Source: Bradysia coprophila
Taxonomy: Eukaryota > Arthropoda > Insecta > Diptera > Sciaridae
Length of the DNA stretch: 64,000 bases
Direction: 5' to 3'
Assembly (NCBI RefSeq): GCF_014529535.1
Contig: NW_023503608.1
Span: forward strand, 3,100,001 to 3,164,000
In this document: positions 46,726-58,300 of the stretch, in pieces
Layout: each line of letters opens with the position of its first letter
How positions within the stretch are numbered: the first letter of the stretch is position 1
The notes under the pieces: generated by a model
What the model was told of the DNA's origin: nothing
The model's database searches: none
The model's input: only the letters and a program-made list of their open reading frames with translations
Position numbers and translations under genes: made by a program

Positions 46726-49431
46726 ATGGGCGGATCAGTAAGTCAAGTATTTCGTTCGGGCAGCGCTCTACTGCTATCGAATCATAATGGAAAAGTGTCG
46801 GAAACGTCTATCGACAAAATTCAAACAGTTTTTGAAATACTTCGAGCCAATCCGAAAATATCAATGCAAACATTGGAGGGTCTACTATGTCAAATAGCTA
46901 AAGTAAGTATGCATGCTGGTCGGAAGGCAAGACATTTTTAGAAATGAGTTCAACTCTGCTTACGATACCAATGTAAACTATACTTTCAAATTGTGGTTGA
47001 CCGTTGACCCTATCAGATCAAAATTTTGAAAGTTTTTCAAGGAAAACAAGTCACGAGTTCAACAGGGGAAAAAATTCTTGTTTGTTCGATTTGTAATCGA
47101 GATCCTATGCGTTCAATTTTTCGGTACAAGTAATTTTTCATTACCACCTCGTGAGAAGACTAAAGGCTGACTGTTGCTTAAATCATCTCAAATAAAGCTA
47201 CGGTTAGCCTTCAGTCGACGAGCAATCCAATTCTTTCATACGTTTCAAAGAGTTCAATTCAGAAAAATTGAAATTTCCCGTTTCAGTACGAAAATATTCT
47301 AACGGTGCACGACGAGTCCGGATACAATCTTCTCCAAAAAAGTGTTGGTTTAAATCACGTCGAATTACTTCGTTGGATATTGCAACGTCATCGGCCGGAT
47401 GTAAATCGCAGCCCATGCTCACTGCCACTTCACATAGCCTGTCTGAAGGGCAACGAAGAATGTGTGGAGTTGTTGTTGAAATACGGAGCGCGCATCGACA
47501 CAGAGGCAAGAATGTGTTTCCCCGGTCCGCATTGTAACAATTGCGAGGCGAGTGTTCACCGTCGGCATCCGGTTCCGGTGCACGACGATGATGATATGTC
47601 TAAACTGTTGCAACAAATCCCATCGACGTCGAACAATGAACGGTACAATACGAAACTGCAAAATGCTGTGTGCTATGCGATCGATGGCGATCAAATCGGT
47701 GTGCTGAACATATTGTCGCAGAAAATGGAAGAACCTTGGGTACCGTTTCGAGTGAAAAAGCCATTGTTGCACCTGGCCTGCGAACGTGGTGCATGGAAAT
47801 GCGTTCAGCAGTTGGTGATTACGCGATCGGAAGAGATAAATTTGATTAAGGACGAGTATTACCCGATTCATCAAGCGGTTTTGCATGACGGAAGGTTTTT
47901 GGAGTTGCTCATTCAGCATGGAGCTATTACTACAGTCAGAACGTGTACGCAGCAAATGACATTGCTGCATGTTGGTGAGTACTAGACACTGAATGCATCC
48001 CCAGGTCTGTGGTTCTACAATTTTTAATTTATTTTCCAGTGATTGTTGCTGCCAGAAAATCGGCAGAAGACACACTTTCTACATTACGAATACTGCTAGA
48101 ACGGGGATGCAAAGAACTAATTAATGAGCCAGATTCGCTGGGTAACACTCCACTGCACGCACTCATTGTTCGGTATGCACTAGAAGAGGCACGTTTTGGT
48201 TACGACAAGTGGAACAAATGGGATGTGCTACATTTGGTACGATTTCTGTTGCAAAATGGTGCTAAGAACTCCATAAATCAAGCTGGAAATAGTGCGTTAG
48301 CCTGTGTGTTTCGACATGTTCGTACAGACTGGGAAGTGTGCTACGAGCTACTGAGCATGTTGATAAAAGAAGATGGTGAGTCGGTTTCTACGTCCATTTG
48401 ATTTTGCATTTTCGACGAACTTTTTTCTTCTAGGTGATCCGAATATTGTTGGTCGGGATGGATCCGTTCCTATTATAATTTGCTTGGTCCCACTCATTAA
48501 CAAGGATCAGCTTCATCATTTTACTCACACAAAAAAGGTAGACTGACGATCGCATACGATCCATTGGAACCAAAATGATCGACTCTCTTCTTAGGTTTGT
48601 TTCCTGAATTGCATACGCATTCTGCTGCAGCATGGTGCAAATCCCAATTGCTCATATCGATCCAATCTCACGCCACTGCACGTATTAATATTCACTGTCA
48701 GCGAAAATTTTACCCTGCACTGTGAGACACAGAAGCTCAACAATTTCGATTTCATCAAAAACATTCTGCTACTACTACTACAGCATGGCCTAGACTGTAA
48801 TATCACATATCAGCACGTCCTTCAATCCGTCATGGATATGGTGCAAAATTTACGCAACTGCAACGACATGTTGAGTGTGTACGAATTGGCAAAGATTCTG
48901 ATTTTATACGGAGCGGATCCAAATGATGTGCTGAATGGCAAAGTTACCGCCGGCAGTGCCATCGTACGGAATGCAATCGTTGACCATTACAGCTTACGCG
49001 GACAGCACGTCAATTATGGTTGCTCGTCGGACGGCAATGACACGTCGTCCGGTTTCCGCGGCTCATTTCGCACCAATTCACGTTACACCCTGTTCTACTA
49101 CATCATCCTGATCACGAAAAAGGAATTCCTTCTCACCGATCCGAATCGCGCATTCGCACGCATCATTCATCTATTTTACTACTCCATGTGCCATGAACCG
49201 CTATACAACTGCCTGAAAAGTTTACACAATTTCTATGTGGCACAGGTGCCCAACAAATCAACGGAGAATCTGATATCGTTGATAACAAGTTTGTATAAAC
49301 AGCCCAGAACATTGAAACAGATCTGTCGACAATCAGTGTACAAAAGTCTGAACCATAAAATGGCATTGAACATAAACAAATTGAATTTACCAGGACCCTT
49401 AAAGGAGTACATGCTAAGCTTTGAGGCTTAG
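46726..49431 (+). CDS. Ankyrin-repeat and SOCS-box protein (ASB-like)
   Basis: Exons 46726-46902, 47287-47974, 48040-48375, 48434-48537, 48595-49431; 713 residues. Ankyrin repeats can be read across most of the chain, e.g. LPLHIACLKGNEECVELLLK, PLLHLACERGAWKCVQQL, NTPLHALIVRY, CIRILLQHGANPN and AKILILYGADPN. The C-terminus fits a SOCS box: RTLKQICRQSVYKSLN, then INKLNLPGPLKEYMLSF. The combination defines ASB proteins, substrate receptors for Cullin-5/Elongin BC ubiquitin ligases; the BC-box and Cullin-5 (LPLP-like, here LNLPGP) parts are both visible. A Cys/His-rich insert (CFPGPHCNNCEASVHRRH) interrupts the repeats near residue 137. MGGS at the start could be N-myristoylated. Ortholog not assigned. 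Confidence 0.9.
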
Positions 49432-51595
49432 ATAGCAATTGTATAATTACTGTAAATGCATAAATGTTCGCTGTTTTGAATGTATAATGTACATTACGTA
49501 GCGGTATATATAGTGAAACGGGTGGACTGTACAGTCTTATTTGGAACGTTTATATGTGCATGGGTTAAATATGTTTCATTTTTCGGCAACAATGTATGTG
49601 TCAGTGCACAAAACATGTGCCGTTTCAACAATTTATGTTCACATCCTGTCCGGAGTGAATTCATTAATCGTCTGTGTGTCTACTAATACAAAATTGATGT
49701 GTCTAATAACGCGCTATCACAATGGACTGTGTGAAGGAAAGCGATTGAATTGCACCACATCGGATACATGTGCATTAACATTCACAAGTGAAGTCAACTC
49801 ACAAATCGATTTTGACTAGAGTCCAGTGAAAACCACTTGTATTTGTGTGATTTGTGGGGTCTGGTCCAATACATTCACTTTTTGTTTGTTTATTCACACA
49901 ACGCGTCTGGGCAATATCCGAGTCGTGCAATGTGATTGTGTAATGTGACTTTTTTTAATCTTTTCTTTGGAAGTAACTGGAATTATAAATCGTTCTCAGT
50001 GAGTTCTTATCTGTGATCAGTTCACTGTTACATCAAAACTAATTTGTAAACAATTTACACAACTCATCTGTATCCAACGGTGCTGGGCCGTAGCTCGAAG
50101 ATATACGTCTCGGAGTACAATTAAAATCTAATTGATAAATGGCTTGAAAGTTGCTAAGGAAGTTCGGTTAGATTATTTTCTCAACGATTGTATACATTGT
50201 TCGATCTCGTTAGAGGAATGTTTTCTTGAACAATTTACAACAATTGAGTCGATGACTCCTCCAAACAACTTTCAAAATTATGGAGCTCACAACCCATATA
50301 TAATTTCAGAAAATTCTTTCAGGCCTAGATAAATCAACACAAGAATCTAAGGAGACATATCATTCAGCTACGACCCCGATATAGGAACGGGTGAGTTCTA
50401 TTAAATTATGATTTAACCGTTGCTACGGGCTTAAACTGAAAGCTAAAATTTCCGAATTGAATTTGGACAGCCCTAGTCATACACGGTGTCGTGTTTGTTT
50501 GTCGAATTATTTCCGACTGAATTTATTTAAATGAAAAAATGTTATTCAAAATTGTATTACGAAAAAATGTTTTAAAATCTTGATGACCTAGCAATATCGA
50601 CGTTTATAAATATAAATTATTGAAAAGCTCGTCGGCATTTGTTTTTTTTCTTTGTTCTGACCTACAAAACTTAAGAGTGATATCGCCAAATCTTCAGGTG
50701 ATTTTTTTAACTTTGGGAACAAGCGGTCTCCGATTTTAATGAGTGATAGTTCGTTGGATTCGTCTTTCAATTCTATGAAACACATATCTTTCACTTTTTC
50801 TAAAAAAAATTATTTTCTGTGAAAAGCGCTCAAAAGTAAAGACATGTCATAAGGTGGGGAAAACAGTTTTTCGGCAATAGCTCAAAAAAAAATTGTTGTA
50901 ATGTTGTACGAATGTCGGCCTTGGGAAGACCTACAGGTACAGTATATGCACCGCTTGGTGCTAGTAGATCCACGAGAGTTTTGACTAAAAATATAGTGAA
51001 TGTTCAGAGAGTCTGGATTCTCTGCAGCATCGATGTTCCGCGGAATTGAGTATAGAGTGTTGTATCTGGTCTCACCCACTATCGTTGCACATATAAATGA
51101 GCCCAGTACTTCTGGGCTACAAGCCTACAGAAGTCTTGGAAAAAAAGTTGCTGCCAAAATATAGATTTTTTCCTTCTTTCTGAGGGCCGCTGGAACAGCA
51201 TCTGGAACGTTACTACGGTAGTCATTTTTTATCGTCTACTATTATTTTATTATTCAATAGAAACACGCTTCGCTATGTCGCGAATATATGTCGTTAAAAG
51301 ATATCCAATGTTAGTAATATCAAGAGGAAAATAATTAAAATTTTCTCGGAGGATTTTAGTAAAATAAAGTGTTAGCGTATAGCAAATGTCCTCAGGACGC
51401 CGGAAGAGTAATTAGTTTTTCATTCGGACCAATATTTGCTACGAGACAAGAGTTGGGAAAACCGTTTGCTCCCACTTGATCATATCGACCAACACAATCT
51501 CATCTAGATATTTTCAACAGTCGTAGATTACGTCCTTGTTTAAAGCTTCTTATTTTTGCAGGTGTAAGGGTTTCAGCCAGTTATTTTAACTCACT
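49432..51595. other. Gene-free stretch after the ASB-like gene
   Basis: The first few hundred bases are probably the 3' untranslated region. The rest shows only short unconvincing reading frames. Confidence 0.5.
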
Positions 51596-51599
51596 AAGC

Positions 51600-51768
51600 C
51601 TTCTGTGAAGTCGAGGCTTGCCGAGACTGATAATGACAAGTGTGTACTCTATTTTATCACATAAGCGAAAACGAGACAACAACATAGACCTGAAGTGTAA
51701 TTTTTGAATTATTCTTCTAGTTAAGTAATTTTGACATCCGAACACCGCGCGTATGTGATAAAATAACT
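51600..51768 (+). repeat. Dispersed repeat family R1, copy 3
   Basis: Closely matches 21657-21835 in the same orientation, from CTTGCCGAGACTGATA to CCGAACACCGCGCGTATGTG. The two copies look very similar by eye. Confidence 0.82.
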
Positions 51769-51848
51769 TATGTTTACCTTGCCTTCGACTCGGCATCCTT
51801 TGCAAAATAAAATGGTCCGAAACAGGATGTCATCTCTGCTATTACAAA

Positions 51849-52772
51849 GAGGGATTCTTTTCAAAATCCACCTATCAAAATCGGACCCATTTCGTCTGGG
51901 ATTGATATATACATGGTTTGAAAGGTCTTTGCCAGTAGACCTTAAAACAGGCCTCACACAGTCTCGAGCCACACCTGGTTGCTGGTGGAAGATCTCCGAA
52001 GTTGGAAAAATAGTGTTTTTTATCCGAATTTTGTGGCCGTTATAAATGATCGTTCCGGGTGAGATTGGGCTCGTTGGAAAGCTGAGCTTAAGTACTTTCG
52101 GGTCATGCATAGTTTGATTAGATTCATTGATTTATGTTTCCAAAAATTTGCAAGAAAAATTTTCAAAATCTGTGTGAACCTTAGACAGGTCTGGGCTGGT
52201 ACTGCTGACGCTTAATGTGAACCTAACATGCTAGTCGTAACACGCATTGTCTAAGCTTTCCATTGATACCTCATTTGCAGTGCTGGGGATTGCTGGCGAG
52301 TTTTACGAGTAGCGGTTGTACTAACAAAATATTCTGTTATTTCGGCAATCACCAGCACTACAAATGAGGTATCAACGGAAAGCTTAGACAATGTATGTTA
52401 CGACTAGCGTGTTAGGTTCACATTAAGCGTCATCAGTACCAACCCAGACCTGTATAAAGTTCACACAGATTTTGAAAATTTTTCTTGCAAATTTTTGCAA
52501 ACATATATCAATGAATCTAATCAAACTAGGCATTACCCGAAAGTACTTAAGCTCAGCTTTCCAACGAGCCCAATCTCACCCGGAACAATCATTTATAACG
52601 GCCAAAAAATTCGGATAAAAAACACTATTTTTCCTAATTCGGACATCTTCCACCAGCAACCATGTGAGGCCTGTTTTGAGGTCTACTGGCAAAGACCTTT
52701 CAAACCATGTATATATCCATTTCAGACGAAATGGGTCCGATTTTGATAGGTGGATTTTCAAAAGAATCCCTC
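51849..52772. mobile_element. 924-bp palindromic element (foldback type)
   Basis: Two arms of roughly 440 bp, 51849-52285 and 52340-52772, are inverted complements; the outer ends are GAGGGATTCTTTTCAAAATC and its near complement. The loop is about 55 bp around 52310. The arms differ at several sites, so they are not an exact copy. Frames in the arms mirror each other and resemble no protein. No target duplication was recognised. Possibly a large MITE or an inverted duplication of an unknown repeat. Confidence 0.85.
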
Positions 52773-53364
52773 AAAATATTTAGTGGTATCTCTATGGTGG
52801 CTCTCGATAACAAAAATGGTCTGGCTCGTCTAGCAGCTAAAATGTTAAATAGAATCAACAGCTGGCGGCTCACCGCACAATGTTCAAAGAGAGCGATTTC
52901 TGACCAGTTGTTAGTTTTGATTAATCTTTGGGTCAAAATTCAAAATTACCGGAATTGTATACAAATATGAATTAACTGAACTATTCTTAATGTTTATTTG
53001 GCCCAAAAAGATCAGTTAAATTTAACTTGTTCTCCATATCCGTGAACAACCTAATGTTAATGTTCCTACTTTTAAACGCTCTAAATCAATTCGATTCGAG
53101 CCAACTTCACTTTGGACAGCAACGAAGAAGCGAAAAAATCCTGCCGCCAAGCTAACAATGCCACTTTAGTTTATATTTGTTCATCGCAGCCATTCATTGC
53201 TCGTTCAGCATTTTGATTTATTTAACTTCAGTGAATACTAATATTTCGATCCACATTCATATCATACTGAAACTAGGACCAGTTCTGTCTTTCGGCACTG
53301 GACGATCGTAAATTAATCAGAAAATATTCCGATTAAAGTAGATCATTGATAACGCTGAGAAAAA
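52773..53364. other. Upstream region of the BCS1-type gene
   Basis: No repeat or gene recognised; should include the promoter of the gene starting at 53365. Confidence 0.45.
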
Positions 53365-54836
53365 ATGGATGATAAAGCATATTTATTCGCCTGGTCGACG
53401 ACGCTGGCTCTCAGCGTAGTTATAGCATTTATCTTGAAAGATCTCTTGGTCAAAATATCTGGTGTTGTTGTTCGTATTTTCTCAAGATCGTTTACAACAA
53501 GCATCCAGATACAGAGCCGCGCTGGAACGAACACGAATGTGGTAAATTGGCTGAATCATTTGATAAAACATAATTGCGGTCGGAACTTATGTCATTTTCG
53601 GATTGCACGAGACATTTTAAATAAATCGATTAATAGAATAGAGCGATTCGATTTTGAAGATATGTTTGAGTTGGACGAGGATCGATTGGAAAACGTAGAA
53701 GAAAATACATGCAATATCAAGAAACAACTCGACCCGCTGCAACACAATCAGCGAGTATTCTTTTTTTACAAGAGAACTTTGATTGGTGTCACTCGCAAAA
53801 TCATCCCAGAACTTAAAAGCTTCCACATACCGACTGAGACCTACACAATCACTGCTTACGGTACGAGAAACAAGCAAATGTTGATTGAGATGTTAGACGA
53901 AGCACGAAATAACATTGAAAAGAAACCGTCGAAACAAATCAATTACTTCAAATATTCTTCGAGAATTCGTAACTTCCAAAACGTTCGACGATTTCAACCA
54001 CGTCCCCTGTCATCAATTGTTCTAAAGGATGGAATTACGGATGTCATCCAAGTGGATCTGAACGAATTTATCGAAAGCAGAGAATGGTACAAAGAGAGGG
54101 GAATTCCGTATCGTCGTGGTTATTTGCTGTACGGTCCTCCTGGATGCGGTAAGCTTTTAATGTTTTACAGTTATTAGAACAAAAACGTCACAGAGAAATT
54201 TCTTTGTTAGGTAAGACCAGTTTCGTAAAGGCAATCGCCGGACAAATCGGCTACGACATCTACGAGGTGCAGCTCTCGAATCAACAGCTAACCGATGAGA
54301 GTTTGAACGATGCGATGGCATCAATCAATAAAAATGCCATCTTACTGTTCGAGGATATTGATGCCGTGTTTGTACCGCGAGTGCAGGACGAGGCAAATAG
54401 TGAAGATGTCAACGGACTCTCTGGAAAACTTAAGTACAGAGAAGCGAAAGGTTTACTAAGTTTCAGTGGCATGTTAAATGCAATCGATGGAGTGGCATCA
54501 GAAGAAGATTACATTGTGTTCATGACAACAAATCAGATCGAGAAATTGGACTCGGCCTTGATACGCCCCGGTCGGATTGACATGAGACAATTGATTGATT
54601 ACCCCGATGAGCATCAAATTATAGCGTTCTTTCGCAGATTCTATCCGGACTGCGGTGAGGGTGTTGCGGAGACTTTCGCCAAAGCTGTAACGAAACTCAA
54701 ATGTAATCCAAGTGTTGCACAGATTCAAGGTGTTTTCCTGAAACACAAACATACGCCGGAAGATAATCTGCAGGATGTGGATATGCTGGTTGAGATCTGC
54801 AAGAGCAACAAAGAACTGGGCCATATTTATTTTTGA
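53365..54836 (+). CDS. BCS1: BCS1-type mitochondrial AAA ATPase
   Basis: Exons 53365-54148 and 54211-54836 (62-nt intron, phase 1, inside the Walker A codons); 469 residues. BCS1 is an inner-membrane AAA ATPase that translocates the folded Rieske protein during complex III assembly. Seen here: an N-terminal membrane helix (about 7-24), the BCS1 N-domain signature TTSIQIQSRAG...VVNWL, then the AAA domain with YGPPGCGKT (256-264), Walker B ILLFEDIDAVF (about 305-315), TTNQIEKLDSALIRPGRID (sensor 1 and arginine finger). It is some 40 residues longer than usual (about 420-430), mainly from an acidic, poorly conserved stretch around residues 85-120. This suggests a diverged paralogue rather than the housekeeping copy, though only a genome-wide search can tell. 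Confidence 0.9.
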
Positions 54837-54908
54837 TGTGGATCATTGGCCATGTATTCTTAGTCAAATTGTTGAAGTTAATTAAATTTTGTATTCATCG
54901 TGCTCCTA

Positions 54909-54914
54909 AATAAA
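54909..54914 (+). terminator. AATAAA polyadenylation signal of the BCS1-type gene
   Basis: Canonical hexamer 72 nt after the stop codon. Confidence 0.6.
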
Positions 54915-55385
54915 AGGCAAAACTAATAGACTATGTCTGTTCTGGTGCTTGGATTACCGTGCGTTGCGCTGCGTCAATCGATTTATAAGAGAGCCACGAA
55001 ACCGATCTGTTCCTTTTGAAAGGCGGAACTAATGCTTGATTTCCTCTTACCAAAAAAGTACTCCGTGAGATAGGCAAAATTTAAATTTTTCAATTTTTGC
55101 TTTATTTGACAGTAGTGTGAAGTTGGGTGAGAAAACGTATGGAAGTTGAAAAAGTAAAACTTTTGAAAAAGTAAAACTTTTTTTATATGAAGAAAAAAAA
55201 TATTTTCAGTTTTTTTAATCTAAAATGTCTCCTGGTAGCTCAAGTCCAATCTTAAGGCAATCATGAAAATTGAGATATAAAAAAACTCTAGAAAATGAAT
55301 ATTATTAATATAAAAATTTATTTTAAGCAAATCTAGAAAATGAATATTATTATTATCAATATAAAAAAATTTATTTTAAGCAATA
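54915..55385. other. Junction between genes and satellite, with small direct duplication
   Basis: AT-rich. Just before the satellite, a block starting TCTAGAAAATGAATATTATT is duplicated (about 55288-55331 and 55332-55382), placing a short tandem duplication directly at the satellite edge. Confidence 0.65.
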
Positions 55386-58300
55386 TGGATAAATTTGGCT
55401 TGGGCAGGTTATGGTTCACTAAAAACTAGACAGATTTATAAAACTCGATCTATTTCGGATAAGTTCAATAGGGTCAGTTTATGGTTCACTAAAAATAGAC
55501 AGATTTTTGAGAATCTGTCTATTTTGGATAAATTCGGCTTGATCAGGATATGGTACACTAAAACTAGACAGATTTATAAAACTTGATCTATTTCGAATAA
55601 GTTCTGTAGGGTCAGTTTATGGTTCAATAAAAATAGACAGATTTTTGAGAATCTGTCTATTTTGGATAAATTCGGCTTGATCAGGATATGGTACACTAAA
55701 ACTAGACAGATTTATAAAACTTGATCTATTTCGAATAAGTTCTGTAGGGTCAGTTTATGGTTCACTAAAAATAGACAGATTTTTGAGAATCTGTCTATTT
55801 TGGATAAATTCGGCTTGATCAGGATATGGTACACTAAAACTAGACAGATTTATAAAACTTGATCTATTTCGAATAAGTTCTGTAGGGTCAGTTTATGGTT
55901 CAATAAAAATAGACAGATTTTTGAGAATCTGTCTATTTTGGATAAATTCGGCTTGATCAGGATATGGTACACTAAAACTAGACAGATTTATAAAACTCGA
56001 TCTATTTCGAATAAGTTCTTTAGGGTCAGTTTATGGTTCACTAAAAATAGACAGATTTTTGAGAATCTGTCTATTTTGGATAAATTCGGCTTGATCAGGA
56101 TATGGTACACTAAAACTAGACAGATTTATAAGACTTGATCTATTTCGAATAAGTTCTGTAGGGTCAGTTTATGGTTCACTAAAAATAGACAGATTTTTGA
56201 GAATCTGTCTATTTTGGATAAATTCGGCTTGATCAGGATATGGTACACTAAAAATAGACAGATTTATAAAACTTGATCTATTTCGAATAAGTTCTGTAGG
56301 GTCAGTTTATGGTTCAATAAAAATAGACAGATTTTTGAGAATCTGTCTATTTTGGATAAATTCGGCTTGATCAGGATATGGTACACTAAAACTAGACAGA
56401 TTTATAAAACTTGATCTATTTCGAATAAGTTCTGTAGGGTCAGTTTATGGTTCAATAAAAATAGACAGATTTTTGAGAATCTGTCTATTTTGGATAAATT
56501 CGGCTTGATCAGGATATGGTACACTAAAACTAGACAGATTTATAAAACTTGATCTATTTCGAATAAGTTCAATAGGGTCAGTTTATGGTTCAATAAAAAT
56601 AGACAGATTTTTGAGAATCTGCTATTTTGGATAAATTCGGCTTGATCAGGATATGGTACACTAAAACTAGACAGATTTATAAAACTTGATCTATTTCGAA
56701 TAAGTTCTGTAGGGTCAGTTTATGGTTCAATAAAAATAGACAGATTTTTGAGAATCTGTCTATTTTGGATAAATTCGGCTTGATCAGGATATGGTACACT
56801 AAAACTAGACAGATTTATAAAACTTGATCTATTTCGAATAAGTTCTGTAGGGTCAGTTTATGGTTCACTAAAAATAGACAGATTTTTGAGAATCTGTCTA
56901 TTTTGGATAAATTCGGCTTGATCAGGATATGGTACACTAAAACTAGACAGATTTATAAAACTTGATCTATTTCGAATAAGTTCTGTAGGGTCAGTTTATG
57001 GTTCAATAAAAATAGACAGATTTTTGAGAATCTGTCTATTTTGGATAAATTCGGCTTGATCAGGATATGGTACACTAAAACTAGACAGATTTATAAAACT
57101 TGATCTATTTCGAATAAGTTCTGTAGGGTCAGTTTATGGTTCAATAAAAATAGACAGATTTTTGAGAATCTGTCTATTTTGGATAAATTCGGCTTGATCA
57201 GGATATGGTACACTAAAACTAGACAGATTTATAAAACTTGATCTATTTCGAATAAGTTCAATAGGGTCAGTTTATGGTTCAATAAAAATAGACAGATTTT
57301 TGAGAATCTGCTATTTTGGATAAATTCGGCTTGATCAGGATATGGTACACTAAAACTAGACAGATTTATAAAACTTGATCTATTTCGAATAAGTTCTTTA
57401 GGGTCAGTTCATGGTTCAATAAAAATAGACAGATTTTTGAGAATCTGTCTATTTTGGATAAATTCGGCTTGATCAGGATATGGTACACTAAAACTAGACA
57501 GATTTATAAAACTTGATCTATTTCGAATAAGTTCTGTAGGGTCAGTTTATGGTTCACTAAAAATAGACAGATTTTTGAGAATCTGTCTATTTTGGATAAA
57601 TTCGGCTTGATCAGGATATGGTACACTAAAAATAGACAGATTTATAAAACTTGATCTATTTCGAATAAGTTCAATAGGGTCAGTTTATGGTTCAATAAAA
57701 ATAGACAGATTTTTGAGAATCTGCTATTTTGGATAAATTCGGCTTGATCAGGATATGGTACACTAAAACTAGACAGATTTATAAAACTTGATCTATTTCG
57801 AATAAGTTCTTTAGGGTCAGTTCATGGTTCACTAAAAATAGACAGATTTTTGAGAATCTGTCTATTTTGGATAAATTCGGCTTGATCAGGATATGGTACA
57901 CTAAAACTAGACAGATTTATAAAACTTGATCTATTTCGAATAAGTTCTGTAGGGTCAGTTTATGGTTCACTAAAAATAGACAGATTTTTGAGAATCTGTC
58001 TATTTTGGATAAATTCGGCTTGATCAGGATATGGTACACTAAAACTAGACAGATATATAAAACTTGATCTATTTCGAATAAGTTCTGTAGGGTCAGTTTA
58101 TGGTTCAATAAAAATAGACAGATTTTTGAGAATCTGTCTATTTTGTATAAATTCGGCTTGATCAGGATATGGTACACTAAAAATAGACAGATTTATAAAA
58201 CTTGATCTATTTCGAATAAGTTCTGTAGGGTCAGTTTATGGTTCACTAAAAATAGACAGATTTTTGAGAATCTGTCTATTTTGGATAAATTCGGCTTGAT

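Noticed and set aside
47419-48075. 218-residue minus-strand frame opposite the ankyrin gene
   Set aside because: It is the antisense shadow of a long coding exon with clear ankyrin repeats on the plus strand.
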